From Chrysomallon squamiferum (taxonomy: Eukaryota > Mollusca > Gastropoda > Neomphalida > Peltospiridae), in assembly GCA_012295275.1 (NCBI GenBank), contig CM022670.1, forward strand, positions 17,414,698 through 17,478,697: a DNA stretch of 64,000 nucleotides, in the 5' to 3' direction. Positions 1 through 12,258 of the stretch are shown one piece after another. How positions within the stretch are numbered: the first letter of the stretch is position 1; each line of letters starts with the position of its first letter. Made by a program: the position numbers and the translations under genes. Below the pieces are notes generated by a model. The model worked only from the letters and a program-made list of their open reading frames with translations. It made no database searches and was not told where the DNA came from.

Positions 1-1249
1 CACTAACAAATGGGTTCATTTTAATAGGTGATAAAACAGTATTGTAAATGGAATTACTTCTGTGAGAGTTCTTTTCACTAGGATTATGAATGTTTGCTTC
101 TTTATCAGATATCTAAATCCGATTTTGTAGGTTTTGTTCTTTCAAACAAGAAAAAAGAATAGCATAGTTTAAAAACTTGGAAAAAAGAAGGTAATTTTTT
201 CTCAAATTTTTGTAGTTACAATTAAAACCAAAAATAAGATAGGTTTCTACTGACTGAAACTGCTGACTAAATAAAATTGACTTACTTTGGTGAATTGAGA
301 CAGTGATTTGGGAACATACGGTGAAATCAGTTTATTCTGTGTCTGCACCTGGATACATGTTGATGAATATTTTTTACAAAGGCCACTGTTCGTGTGATAT
401 GAAGTTGCTATAATTTCAGAGTTTTTGCAGGTTTTTGAAACCCCGAATGAATTTCATCTGTGAGTTTATTAATTCATTGACATTTGAAAGGTATTTTTCA
501 TCTTTTCTACAATTTAAAGAAAATAGAATACATATCACCAAACAAATAATTTTGTGCTGGATCAATTGATATTACAGTTTTAGAATCACATACATATTTT
601 ATTTTGTATTCTAACACCTGTATGAAAAACAAAGTCTTAGCAACAACAACCAGATTCGAACCTTTATTTCAACATTATTCTGATTTTTTTAAAAATGGAA
701 GAACATGCAGCATAGGATATTTTGTTATTACATTTTTATTATGACTGAAAAAAGAAGAAAAAAATCTCTCATTGAAAAGGTCTTTCTTAATAACAGTTTG
801 TCCTTGGAATACTTTTGTACACTAGACTATTATTATTATTATTTATTTTATTTTATTTTTAAAACTGTTTATATATATATATATATCCATTTTGCTGCTT
901 GCAGAAGTCAGTTAATGTCATCAGACAGGATTCTTTGAATTCATAAGAATTAATTTTATCTTAACACAGTGGATTATATAATCAGTAATTCTAGGCTGCT
1001 CTGATAATCTGATGAAATTTAGGTCATCTTTGCATCTAAACAGTTCCAGAAAGCATAAATAAGTATGCACATTTTTTCATCAAATTTATATTGATTGATT
1101 TCTGTGATGAAGATCATATACTGCAATCACGCAAAGCATTTTGCACAACAATAATCCTTGATTGCAAAGTTATCACAAAATAATTCAGAGAAGCATTCTC
1201 ATATGGCTAAAATGACCCAGCATACTGATCCAAAAGATCTGCCAGTTCT
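1..1249. other. AT-rich sequence left of the duplication, no gene seen
   Basis: No reading frame beyond short compositional ones, no RNA gene and no recognisable transposon. It does not resemble the region left of 40436. Confidence 0.5.
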
Positions 1250-1933
1250 TGCTGGACTTGATATCAGATCTGGCCAATGTGAGCTGGTCCAAGTTTGGCA
1301 CAGAAATTGCCAGGTCTGGGTCAGAACTGCCATGTCACATGTTAGACATTTGTTTTGTTGATTCAAGTCAGATTTGGGCCAGATAAATGTGCTAGCTGTG
1401 CTCTATTGCTACATAAAAAAAAAAAAAATGTTCCATATTATTCTATCACAGCATTTTTAAAATCCTTCCTTATTACTATATCACAGTATTTATGTAAAAT
1501 TCTTCCATATTACTGTATCACATCATTGTATTAAATCCTTTCATATTACTTTAATCACAGCATTTCTATAAAATTCTTCCATATTATTTTATCACATTTT
1601 TATAAAATTCTTCAATATTTCTATAAATAAAACTAAAATAAAAATAATTTAAAAAAAAGAAAAAATCCCAAGACAATTATATATGTATATATAAAACTTT
1701 ATTTTAATCACAATTTATATTTAATTTTAAAAAGTTCTACACAAATTATTACTCTTTATACACTTTTAAAAATACAAATTTGTAATTCATAAATAAGGAA
1801 CTACATGCTATTTATTTATTTAATATTTAAAAAAAAAATAAAAACTAATAATAATAAAAAATAAAAAATTAAGTTTATTAAGAGATGTAGGCTTTGGAAT
1901 GAAGGCTTTTGAAAAATCAGTGATTACTGTATC

Positions 1934-1974
<41 letters not shown>

Positions 1975-3700
1975 ATTCAATCAGCAAATAAATTAAATAA
2001 AAGTCACAATATTTCTAGAGAAGTCTTCCATATTACTCCACATTATACCATCAGTTTTTCTCTAAAATCCTTCTTTATTACTATAACACAATATTTATGT
2101 AAAATTCTTCCATATTACCGTATCACATCATTTCTATAAAATACCTTCATATTACTTTATCACAAGCATTTCTATAAAATACTTTCATATTACTTTATCA
2201 CAGCATTTCTATGAAATCCTTCCATTTTACTATATCACAATATTTATGTAAAATTCTTCCATATTACAGTATCACATCATTTCTATAAAATTCTTCCATA
2301 TTACTATATCACATTTTAATAAAATTCTTCCATATTACTTTATCACATTTTAATCAAATTCTTCCCTATTACTTTATCACACCATCTGTGTAAACATCCT
2401 TCCATATTTCACAGCATTTCTGTGAAATCCTTCCATTTTACTATATCACAGTATTTTTATCCAGCTCCACCAGATTTTAGAAACAAGTAAAATAAATGAA
2501 AAGTATAGAATAATAAAAATAAAATAAATATAATAATAATAATATAAATAAATAAGTAAAATATGAATAGTACTACTACTACTAATAATAAAATTAATGG
2601 ATATAAAGTAAACATACAGACCTGTCCAGTCATGTCAGAACTACGGTAAGTCCACTGAATAATATGATATATTTTCAAGCCAGGTATTTTTAGCATATAC
2701 ATAGGTCAAACTGATTATTAAAAAAATGGTTACATCTGCTGCTATTTATTTATTTTTACAGTTAGCGCACATACATTGAGAAAAGAACTAGGGTTATTAA
2801 TTTAAACTATTTCAACACATAATTTATAGATGAATAATTTCATTAAAATATATTCAAAATACACAGAATACAAAAACATTCCTGTTTTTTTTTTTTTTTT
2901 TTTTTAACCATATATATAACAAATTTGTTTAAAATTTTTTTTTTTTTTTTAAATCTGCAAAGATCTTACATTTTTCCAAATTTTCTTCTTTCTTCAAAAT
3001 TTTTTAATAATACAAAATAAACATTTCAACACATTTTCAAATTCATAGCACTACATGTAATTAATTGATCAAACCCTCGACCCTCCACCACAAAAAAACA
3101 ACAAAAAAACCCAAACAAATCACACCAAAGAAACCAAACAAAAAGCCCATTCAACAGTGAAAACTGCTTAAAAGAAACATATGGCAGGTTTTCAGTGGTT
3201 GACACAGACATTTGCCAATTCCTAATTATAGGTCTCAATTATAAATAAAATTACAAAACATTAAGCATTCAAAACAAATTCTAGGGGTTAGCTATATCAA
3301 ACTGTTCATGATCTAATGGAGAAAATGCATGTACATAAAAATAACCAAAGGTTAAAAGAAAAATAAATTTCTGCCAAGTACATCTAAATATAAAACACAA
3401 AACATTTATAATTAATTATACACAGTCAACTGTTACAGAGCATAAAAAGTACCAAAATATAAGATATATATTTTAATATAACAGCCAATAAATTCAGTAA
3501 TGGATGATTAAACTATGAAACTAATTATATTTGTGTATATCATGAAGTCAGTATATAGTGGTACAAAACCAGAACTATTTAACTTCAGCAAATGCATGTA
3601 GTAAAATAAAAATAAAATCATTATGATACTGTGACAGTTTGTGATAAGAATAATTGTTATTTTCAAAAAAAAAAATACCAACAAATGTTTTATTTTTCTG
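1250..3700. repeat. 3' flank of copy A, part of the segmental duplication
   Basis: Sequence beginning GACTTGATATCAGATCTGGC at about 1258 recurs at about 40443, and homology continues into the gene. It includes minisatellite blocks at 1430-1620 and 2010-2460 with a ~37-bp unit resembling ATTTCTATAAAATCCTTCC plus ATATTACTTTATCACAGC. No gene is seen. Confidence 0.7.
3689..3694 (-). terminator. Polyadenylation signal AATAAA of copy A
   Basis: AATAAA on the minus strand lies about 10 nt after the stop codon. The same arrangement is kept in copy B at 42230-42235. Confidence 0.4.
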
Positions 3701-3703
3701 ATT

Positions 3704-3815
3704 TTATAAAGCTTCATCATCTTCTGGGCCTGACATAAAATAAGGTTCTGCTTCATCCAAATAATAAGAAATATTTTGAACAAAAGGATCATCTGATTTG
3801 TCTACACTCTTTACC
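3704..3815 (-). CDS. Copy A last coding exon, acidic tail
   Basis: This is a 112-nt terminal exon: acceptor TTCTTTTAG, stop TAA at 3704-3706. It codes VKSVDKSDDPFVQNISYYLD then EAEPYFMSGPEDDEAL. Copy B has the same length with changed residues. Confidence 0.75.
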
Positions 3816-4132
3816 CTAAAAGAAATAATAAAATAAAACTTAAAAAAAAAAAAAAAACATATGTTTCAGAGAACTGGAACAATTTTAATTTCTATTATGA
3901 AATAAATCACAATCTGTGGTTTGCACTTAAAATTTTTATCAGTGTGTGACATCATTTTAAAATAAATACAAGTAATTTAATTTATAAAAAATATAAATTT
4001 AATTTAAATTATCATCAAAACATAAAAAAAAAAAAAAAAACCCATAAAAATCAAAAAAAACAAAAAAAAAAAATAATAATAACAAAAAAAGAAAAAAAAA
4101 ACAAAAAAAAAGAAAAAAAGAAAGCCACATAC

Positions 4133-4257
4133 CAGGAACGAGCTGTTTGTAACATCCAGTTCCTAGGTTCCTCCAGGGAAAATTCTGACAAAGCCTCTAC
4201 AACTACTTGGAAAGCTTTGTCATCTGATGTCTGTTTATCCCTGCTTGTCACAAATAA
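4133..4257 (-). CDS. Copy A exon, death domain 2 second half
   Basis: This is a 125-nt exon, acceptor AATTTCAG, donor TCCTG/gtatgt. It codes LFVTSRDKQTSDDKAFQVVV then EALSEFSLEEPRNWML, matching helices 4-6 of a death domain. Length equals copy B 42664-42788. Confidence 0.75.
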
Positions 4258-4338
4258 CTGAAATTAAAACATAAAATTTAAAGTAAAACATATATAATAA
4301 ATGTTTTTGTTACAAATTCAGTAAAATTATAAATCTAC

Positions 4339-4498
4339 CTTGATCATTTTCTTTTCTTAGGAGTGGAGGACAGAGGATCAATCAGAATGAGCTCCAGTTC
4401 AGGTTTGGAAACATCCAGTTCTCTCGCCAAGTCAAAATTTACACCAGTCTTTTCAACAAGCTGTGCAATAAACTCATCAGACATCGGCTTTGGAAATG
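4339..4498 (-). CDS. Copy A exon, death domain 2 first half (two extra bases)
   Basis: This is a 160-nt exon, acceptor TTTTTTCAG, donor CAAG/gtagat. It codes FPKPMSDEFIAQLVEKTGVN then FDLARELDVSKPELELIL, a death-fold helix pattern. It is 2 nt longer than copy B (42873-43030); the extra bases near 4350 cause a TGA just before the donor, so copy A would end inside this domain. Confidence 0.7.
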
Positions 4499-4574
4499 CT
4501 GAAAAAAAAATTAAAAAAAATAAAAATATATATATTCTTTTCCGTCTTTTCCTAAATATTAAAATGAACAGAAA

Positions 4575-4770
4575 TATATTATTCCCAATTCCTCTAAAAA
4601 TGTATTATAGGAAAGTCAATAGAAAGTGAATTATTCACAGTTTCTCTAAATGCTTAATATAGGAAAGTCAATAGAAAGTGAATTATTCACAGTTTCTCTA
4701 AACACATAACATAGGTAGGTCAACAGGAAATTAATTTCCACAATTTCTCTAAATAAATAAAACATGTAAG
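4575..4770. repeat. ~52-bp tandem repeat in copy A intron
   Basis: Units contain AATTTCTCTAAAT, a short A/T-rich stretch, GGAAAGTCAATAGAAAGTG and AATTATTCAC. The counterpart in copy B spans 43040-43300. Confidence 0.6.
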
Positions 4771-5686
4771 TCAATAGAAATTGTACAGTAATACATACAT
4801 TTGCATTTTTGATATATCATAGAATAAATGTTCCAATTATCCTACCATTTCACATTTCCATATACTTTCGTCAAAATACTGTTATGTAAATTCAAACAAA
4901 TACTTTTTCACTGATCATAATCACTGTTTGGTTTATGAAAGTAAAAAAATGAAATGATCTTCTATAGATCAAATGTAGATTAGGGGTAAAGAAATTGAAA
5001 ATGTAGGTAATAAAGGGGGCATTTTTATTTCAGCCATCCATATGAATACCAATTTTAAGAATATTTCTCTCTTCCTATTAGAAGTGACAGTTTATGGAAT
5101 TTAAATGAAACCAGAATTTACAATCTTAACATGTCTACTTTACTGTTTCCCTTGTGAGTCTGTGTATTGCTAAAACCATCTTCTAAATGAAAACAACAAC
5201 TGTAGCATTTGTCAATTCCACTTAGTAAATAATGAATTCTTAAAAAAAAAGTGGAAACACAAAAATTTCTGGCATAGAAACGACAATTACAAATGTGTTT
5301 GAGTAACACTTTGAAAATGGAGGATAAGAATTTTTCTCAAATGGATTGGTATATTCAGACATGATAAACGTCTGACTGATTAAAAACAAAAACTAAAAAA
5401 AAAACTAATCAAAAAACAACAAACAAATGTAAAAACACAACAAAAAAACACAATAAAAATTTTTTCAAAACAACAACAAGCTGAAAACTGACTGATATAC
5501 AATATATAACAAACAAAAAGATTAAATTGACATAATAAGTACATTTCATATAAAATGCATGTTTTTTACAGTTAAGTTTGAGTAAACTGTCAGCATTACA
5601 ACAGTACAAACTTACTGAACATCAAAATATGTTCATTTAGCAAGTTAGTTGTCATGTATATAATTGTTTTAATATTTATGTTTTAC

Positions 5687-5769
5687 CCTTTTTAGTTGCT
5701 GAACGTCCATTCAGTGTCACTTTCAGCCAACTGCAGAATCTGTCTTGTCGTTTCTTGTTTTTCCCAATC
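5687..5769 (-). CDS. Copy A linker exon between the two death domains
   Basis: This is an 83-nt exon, acceptor TTATTTAG, donor AAGG/gtaaaa, phase 2 in and phase 1 out. It codes IGKNKKRQDRFCSWLKVTLN then GRSATKK, a basic linker. The intron upstream of its acceptor is filled by a ~75-bp tandem repeat that copies this same acceptor motif. Confidence 0.65.
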
Positions 5770-6400
5770 CTAAATAATAACATTTAAAACTCATTTAATA
5801 ATTTCTATACAGAAAGAAATATTTATTATTTAATAATTCTTAAAAATCACATTAATAAATAAGTTATAATTTCCATTCAAAGAGAAATATCTAATATTTA
5901 ACAATCCTAAATAACAAACATTAATAACTAATTATAAATTCTATGCAGAAAGAAATATCTACTATATAATAATTCTAAATAAAAACATTAATATCTCCTT
6001 ATAATTTCTATTGAGACAGGAAGAATAATCTAATATGTTATAAACCTAAATAAAAACATTAATAACTAATTTATGATTTCCATTCAGACAGAAATATCTG
6101 ATATTTAATAATCATAAATAACAAAGATTAATAACTTATTTATTATTTCTACACAGAAAGAAATATCTAATATTTTATAATAATAAATAACAAACATTAA
6201 TAACTCTATTTACAATTTCTACACAGAACGAAATATCTAATATTTTATAATAATAAATAACAAACATTATTAACTCATTTATAATCTCTATTGAGAAAGG
6301 AAGAATAATCTAATATTTAACAATCCTAAATAAAAACATTAATAATTAATTTATAATTTCCCTTCAGACAGAAAGAAATAACTAATATTTAATAATCCTT
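5770..6400. repeat. ~75-bp tandem repeat in copy A intron
   Basis: About eight degenerate units contain CCTAAATAA, ACATTAATAACT, TATAATTTCTA and CAGAAAGAAATATCTAAT. Each unit repeats the minus-strand acceptor-like TTATTTAG/G of the linker exon at 5687-5769. Copy B has fewer units (45872-46070). Confidence 0.65.
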
Positions 6401-6835
6401 TTCATTACACAATATTATTATTTTTATTATACAGCACTATTATTTTTTATAATCCAGCATTATTATTTTTCATAATATAGTAATATAATAATCATTGTAT
6501 AATATTATTATTTTTCATTACACAGTATTATTATTTTTTATTATTCAATATTATTATTTTCCATCATATAGTAATATAATTTTTCACTGTATACTATTAT
6601 TATTTTTCATCATACAGTATTATTAACTTTCATTATTCAGTATTATTATTTGCTTTCATTATACAGTATTATTATTTTTCATTGTATAGTATTATTATTT
6701 TTCATTATTTAGCTTTATTATTTTTCACTTTATACCATTTTATTTTTCATTATATAGTATTATTTTGCATAATATAGTATATAGTTTCATCATACAGTAT
6801 TATTATTTTACATTATGTTATTTTATCATTTTTCA
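6400..6835. repeat. AT-rich short tandem repeat, ~20-bp unit
   Basis: Degenerate units of the form CATTATACAGTATTATTATTTTT are repeated. The same array, shorter, lies in copy B at about 46215-46460. Confidence 0.65.
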
Positions 6836-6963
6836 TTAATGGAAGCCAATTCCATAAGTCTCAGCTACAGTTTTTTAAATTACAGATAGATTGAATTGAA
6901 ACAATTTTATTTTATTTATTTATTATTATTATTATTGGAAATTTATAAAATTTGAGGTTTTAC

Positions 6964-7091
6964 CATTGTTTGAGTGTTTTTATGCTTTTCTGCACTAAAT
7001 CAGTTCTTCCTCCTTTCTGAAGAGCTATAAGAAGTTCTGGAACTCCGTGGTCATTTCTATGTAATCGACTGTCTCTCCAAGATTTCAGCAA
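6964..7091 (-). CDS. Copy A exon, death domain 1 second half
   Basis: This is a 128-nt exon (acceptor TTGAATCAG, donor CAATG/gtaaaa). It codes LLKSWRDSRLHRNDHGVPEL then LIALQKGGRTDL, the helix 4-6 pattern of a death domain. Length and phase equal copy B 46608-46735. Confidence 0.8.
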
Positions 7092-7643
7092 CTGATTCAA
7101 AAATAATGAAATGAAAATTAAAGAGGTTGTTTTTGTAATAAAGTTGTAACTTTAATAAAATTAGTGAAAACAATAAAGTTTCTTTAAAATGGAAGACTTG
7201 GAATAAGGGTACGAACAAAAAATAACAATTCCAGCAACTTAATCGAAAATTAAAAAATGTGTATTAAAGATAAAGTTCTTGTAATAAAACTTTAATAAGA
7301 AGAATAATTTTCTTTAAAACACAAGATTTGGAGTAATGGTATACAGGATAACAGCAGAATCAAATTCTACAGTAAGGAACAAAAACTGAGTACAAGCTTG
7401 TAAATAAAATGAATATTTCAAACTGATTACCCAACACACTGATTATTTCATTGCTTATGCTTACACTTTTTTAAAGCAAACTTTAATTTTTTTAGTTTCA
7501 AATATTTTATATAACGACTGTTAAAGTGGCATTTAAAATAGTCAGAACTGATAGAATAATATTTAACGATGCAACACAATATTATCTGTTTTAGTTATCA
7601 AAAGCTGACTGATACAAATGAGTAGTTCAACATGTTAACTGAC

Positions 7644-7786
7644 TCTGTATCTCTGATTTTCTACAGTTTCTTCCTCGTCCTTCATTTTCAGAGATGTTTC
7701 TGAAAATCCCAACTGTACTGCAACACGCTGCCATTCAGAACCCAGGTCTTGAGCCAAATCCTTCAGCAGATTTTCATTAGTGAACC
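7644..7786 (-). CDS. Copy A exon, death domain 1 first half
   Basis: This is a 143-nt exon (acceptor TTTTGAAAG, donor AGA/gtcagt). It codes FTNENLLKDLAQDLGSEWQR then VAVQLGFSETSLKM, the helix 1-3 pattern of a death domain with the conserved LGSEW-like motif. It ends at phase 0 and continues in the exon at 6964-7091. Confidence 0.8.
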
Positions 7787-8391
7787 CTTTCAAAACAAGA
7801 GAACAACACTGTGAAAGAATCAATGACAGAGATTCAGTCAGACAGGCAGACAGTCAAAAGAAATTAATTTGTTACATTTAGAAAGGGTTTTAGACTGTAC
7901 CTATTATATTTGCTGTTTGTAGAAAATAAAGAAGTGTACTGATAACTTCAGTTTTGTTAGTTACAGAGGAAGACTACAAATATGAAAATTTAAACAATGA
8001 TCTGTTTTTATGTCAAAATGCAAATATGCACACAAACAAACATCAAACTTTATTCTAGTTTATGCCTGTAAATGATCAACAGCTATGACATTATGGCATG
8101 TGCCCTGGGTTCCACTTGAAGGGGGTGACTCTGATCATTTTCTATTAAACTTGACTGGTATTTTTTAGCTGATTTTATGGTAGAGTTTTCTAAAAGATGG
8201 TGTCCAATATTTTGACAGAGATGTATTTTCAGTTCCTGGAGCTGGTTCTATTTACTGAAGACAGGCTTCTGATTATCAAAACATATTTTTAAAAATATAT
8301 CAGCATTCAATTTAGTAACATACGTGTTTATAATGCACCAAAGAAATCAAAAAATGTATAGACCTACACCCCTTTAAATATGCAGTTTTAC

Positions 8392-8994
8392 CTTCAAATG
8401 TCATTTTTTCATTTTCTGATGTATTTATTGCTTCATTTTCACTTTGGTATATCTGGATAAAATGTAGCAATATTTGCGCCACAGTTTCATAAGTTGGATT
8501 GTCCTCAAACTCCTTCTGAAGATCTTCCATTTTCTTTGCAATATCCACATACCCATCTTTGTCATCATCCATAATGACAGGCAGCTTGAGCACGTTTTGT
8601 CTTTTAGGATGATACTGTAATTTACTCAGTGATTGCTTTTCTTTCACAGCACTTCCAAATAGGTTGATTTTAAATTCTTGTTTTGGAACTATGATGAATT
8701 CTGTTGTATAGCTTGGCTTCTGGTCTTTGTAACCTTCATTTTTCCAGTGTTGAAGACGTTTATGTAACTGCTTGTTTCTGGTGCATTCTACAACTACTTC
8801 TCCATTATTGGTGTCAGAAACATTCTTCAACATGGCCATGAAAACAACACTGCACTCACGACGTTTGGCTTTGTCCAGCAGCTCAGAATTTAACTTGATG
8901 ACTTCTTTTTTGTATTTCTTCTTCATCTTTCTTCTGCTCTCTTTCTGATTTTGAGTAGTCTGTCACTAATTTTTTATATTCTATTAAATTGAAT
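8392..8994 (-). CDS. Copy A exon, UPA domain (one-base gain)
   Basis: This 603-nt exon, acceptor TATCTAG and donor GAAG/gtaaaa, codes a lysine/glutamate-rich helix, then CTRNKQLHKRLQHWKNEGYK and later LKLPVIMDDDKDGY. This is the segment between ZU5 and the death domain in UNC5/PIDD/ankyrin proteins, called UPA. A run of six T at 8906-8911 (five in copy B) shifts the frame between the N-terminal helix and the rest. It ends with a helical stretch (NPTYETVAQILLHFIQ). Confidence 0.7.
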
Positions 8995-9369
8995 CTAGAT
9001 AAAAAAAAAAAAAAAAAAAAAAAATTAAAATAATAAAGTAGGGAAATATGGAAAAAAGAAAATCTTTAGTTTCACAAGAAATATGTATTTTCCAAATGTA
9101 CAGTTTACAAGTATTTTGTTTTTGGCTGATGAGATTCATATAGGAATGGATATTTTTATACAAAAAAATTATATGACTGATGACATGTAATAAAACACCA
9201 AACATGTTTGTTTAAAATTTATAAAGTTCAAAGGATACAATCAGCAAAGAAAATTACAGTTTCAATATTGAAATAAAAGTTAATTTTTAAAGAAAAGAAA
9301 TACAATATCTTCACTGATATTTATTTTAAGTATTTTGTCAATAATGTATGTAGTCTTTATGATACTCAC

Positions 9370-9647
9370 TCTGACAAATACTGCATATGTACACTAACTG
9401 TATCATTATCAATGGGAGGATTTTTATGAAGGATTATCCAAAATTCTACTTCATTTTCACAATCATGTTGTACACAGCGTGCCATAACATACAGGTCACC
9501 TTCTCCAAAGAAATCATTAGGCAGCTGAACTGTCATAATCACCTCTTTGTTTGGCTGTTCTCCAGCAGAATGGCTGATATCATAAAAATGTGATAACGAG
9601 AGCAATTTGTCAAATTTGTTTTCTTCAAGTGCTGGTTTTGGAATTAC
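9370..9647 (-). CDS. Copy A exon, second ZU5 continuation
   Basis: This is a 278-nt exon, acceptor TTCCTGTAG, donor CAGA/gtgagt, phase 0 in and phase 2 out. It codes VIPKPALEENKFDKLLSLSH, then PNKEVIMTVQLPNDFF and GDLYVMARC, a beta-sandwich pattern. Copy B 48788-49062 is one codon shorter and in frame. Confidence 0.7.
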
Positions 9648-9862
9648 CTACAGGAAAAGGTAAAAGTAATGATAATTTCACAGCTATGGATCATGTTTTG
9701 TTTTAACATTTCTAAATCTTATTTATTATAGACTGTACAGATTTAAATTTAAAAACAAATAAACAAAAAGAACAGAAAAAAGGAAATAAAAATAAAAATT
9801 TAATTTAACAAAGTTGATGTTTTAGACATACAATAGCAATAACAATAACTGAATGGATATAC

Positions 9863-10048
9863 CTCAAAGTTAAGATGTCCACGTTTCTCAAATGTTTCTG
9901 GTTTGACAAAAATGTCCACTGCTGCCATGTTTGATGAGAAAGTTCCACCAGCTGCAGTGACTGGAAACTTTTCTGTTATTGGTAAAGTAACCAAAACAAA
10001 GGAATTCATTGAACAAGGATTGATTTTAGCATAGCACACCCACTGACC
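9863..10048 (-). CDS. Copy A exon, end of first ZU5 and start of second ZU5
   Basis: This is a 186-nt exon, phase 0 both ends, acceptor TTTAAAG, donor GAG/gtatat. It reads GQWVCYAKINPCSMNSFVLV, then TLPITEKFPVTAAGGTFSSN, then a DIFVKPETF strand. The GG followed by a valine-rich strand is the ZU5-2 start. In PIDD1 the end of ZU5-1 carries an HF-S autoprocessing site; at the equivalent place here the sequence reads S-M-N-S-F, so that site is absent. Confidence 0.7.
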
Positions 10049-10408
10049 CTTTAAACAGAAAAAATATTAACAACATGAACAACAATAGTAACAGTACTAA
10101 TGATAAAAATAACAATAGTAGTGGAGTAGTAGTAGTGGAAGTAGTAGTAGTAGCTGTAGTCACAGTAGTAGTAATAGTATATATAATAGTAGTAGTAATT
10201 ATAGTAATAGTAGGAATAACAACAAACTCTACAACAGTAGAAATAATACTTCTATAATAAATAAATAAATAAATTTTTTTTGCCATATGAACCATAAAAG
10301 AAATCCACCAAATATTAAAGAAAAATGATGTGAGAGAAAAAAGCAGCAAAATTACAGCAATTAATTGTAATTAATAATTATAAATAAATAAATAAACAAA
10401 TAAATAAC

Positions 10409-10750
10409 CTTTTTAACTTTTCTAATATCCTTAAGCTTTCCAATGTATTCCTCTGTGTCTGTTTTCATGTAAACCTCTTCGAACCTTTCTGGTTTGGAGT
10501 AAACTGGTATTTTCAGGATGAAGTCATCTGACACATCAGTTGTATAGATTCGAAACTCAAAATATCACTCATGATGAGTTCTCTGTCAACTGGAAGCATG
10601 TCAGTTCTGCTGTATTCAGGCCGCATTCGCCTCCACACCATACCAACTGAATTACTTCCCAGCAAACGTGGAGTTCTTATTGTTAGTCCAATCTGATGAA
10701 GGTCATAGGTCATGTTTCCTTCAAGAGTTACAAATTCTATGTGTATGTAG
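10409..10750 (-). CDS. Copy A exon, first ZU5-like domain (one-base loss)
   Basis: This is a 342-nt exon (acceptor TTTTTAG, donor AAAAAG/gttatt), one base shorter than copy B 49872-50214. It codes YIHIEFVTLEGNMTYDLHQ and then VGMVWRRMRPEYSR, a beta-rich region in the place of ZU5-1 of PIDD1 and ankyrins. The missing base near 10558-10565 shifts the frame after LIMSD. The 3' part of the exon is open in the other frame and matches copy B. Confidence 0.65.
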
Positions 10751-10950
10751 CTAAAAACATAAGAACAAACTAATGAACATAAGTACTAACTAACAACATA
10801 AGAACAAACTAATTAAAAATTAATACACATAACTATAGACCAATAAAGATAAGTATAAACTAATAAACGTAGGTCTGAACTAATAAATATTAGTATATCA
10901 ACTATTCAGCATAAATATAAACTAATAAAGATAAATATAAACTAATAAAT
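10751..10950. repeat. ~20-bp tandem repeat in copy A intron
   Basis: Degenerate units of ATAAGTATAAACTAATAAA next to the ZU5-1 exon. Confidence 0.6.
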
Positions 10951-11419
10951 TCAGCACTATTTGCTGTTTGTAATCTCGATAAAGAAATTTTGACAATTCA
11001 CCAAGCAAATAGGTTTCAAGTCAAAATGCCACATTTATCAGTTTATAATATTTAAAAAAAAAAAAAAAAAAAAAAAAACACCTTCGATCCTATTTAAATT
11101 TCAAAAATTATTGTAGGATACATTATATTTTGTTGCAAATGTACTGGCTGCACTAGAATGAAACTGAATTGGTCTAACCCTCTGTCAGTGAATTGTTTTT
11201 AAAATGAGTATTTTTCATGTTTTGCCTTGATATCTTTCATGTAGTTTGTAAAGATAAAAGAGATTAATAGTAGTGACATACACATATTTTATGACAAAAT
11301 TTCATTCATTAGGCTCATACTATGTTATTGTTTTAGTTTTTCCTTTCTTTATGTTTCTTTGTTCTTGTTGTTATAGTATTTAAATATTAAAATATTCAGA
11401 TATATTTGGTTGCATTTTG

Positions 11420-11473
<54 letters not shown>

Positions 11474-11625
11474 CAAACACACACACATACATACAACACA
11501 TATACATTATATACCTATCTATGTAGCTATCTCTCTTTCTATCTATCTATCTTTCTGTCTGTCTATCTATAGCTAAGTATGACTGTCTGTCTGTCTGTCT
11601 GTCTATCAACATACTAAAAAATTAC

Positions 11626-11708
11626 CCATTTTGTATGCCAAGTGCAATGACCTTGGACTCTTTCATCAGACTGCGCATTTTTGGATTCCTGCAGTTAGAA
11701 GCTGGACT
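11626..11708 (-). CDS. Copy A linker exon between ankyrin block 3 and ZU5
   Basis: This is an 83-nt exon, acceptor AAAATCAG, donor AATGG/gtaatt, phase 0 in and phase 2 out. It codes SPASNCRNPKMRSLMKESKV then IALGIQNG. Length equals copy B 51178-51260. It leads straight into the first ZU5-like strand region. Confidence 0.65.
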
Positions 11709-12159
11709 CTGATTTTCCTAGAGAATTAATTTCATTGATTAATTAATTTCTGTGTGGCATGTTATACTGAAAGTCTGCCCTGAATTATGCCATAAGATTA
11801 AATTCAAGCCAATTTTTCTCTCATCATAGGAATTCAAAGTCCTCGTTCAAAAGAAAAATAAGCATAATAATAATAATAATAATAAAATATTAATAATTTT
11901 TGAAAAAACAAAAAATGGTCCTCAACAACATTTTTCTCTCAAATCTGAAATGTCAAAAATATTTTCAATAATTAGTATGGTAGTAATAATTAAAGTTAAA
12001 AAAATTAATAAATAAACAAAATAATGCGTGACCTCTTAGAAACAAAAGAAAGAAAAAATAATAATAATTTTTTTAAATATAATCCTCTTCCCACCAGTGA
12101 CAAATGAAAGTATAGTGTAGTTACAAATACATAAGAAATGAAATAAAGAAGACAATTAC

Positions 12160-12258
12160 CTTGTCTAGAATTGTTCCGTCAGCTCCACAGAAGGTAAGAA
12201 GATCAGCTGCTTCCCATTTGGATTTATTAACTGCATAGTGAAGTGGTGTTCGTCCATA
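12160..12258 (-). CDS. Copy A 99-nt single ankyrin repeat exon
   Basis: The exon is exactly 33 codons, phase 0 at both ends, acceptor CTTTCAG, donor GACAAG/gtaatt. It reads YGRTPLHYAVNKSKWEAADL then LTFCGADGT, a canonical ankyrin repeat. Confidence 0.85.

Noticed and set aside
705-938. Short open frame with many tyrosines
   Set aside because: AT-rich repeat translation (TAT/ATT), no splice or homology support.
5770-6400. CRISPR array
   Set aside because: Units are contiguous, degenerate and without spacers; the genome is eukaryotic.
10026-10349. Threonine/leucine-rich open frame
   Set aside because: Translation of a trinucleotide repeat in an intron, no splice logic and no protein character.
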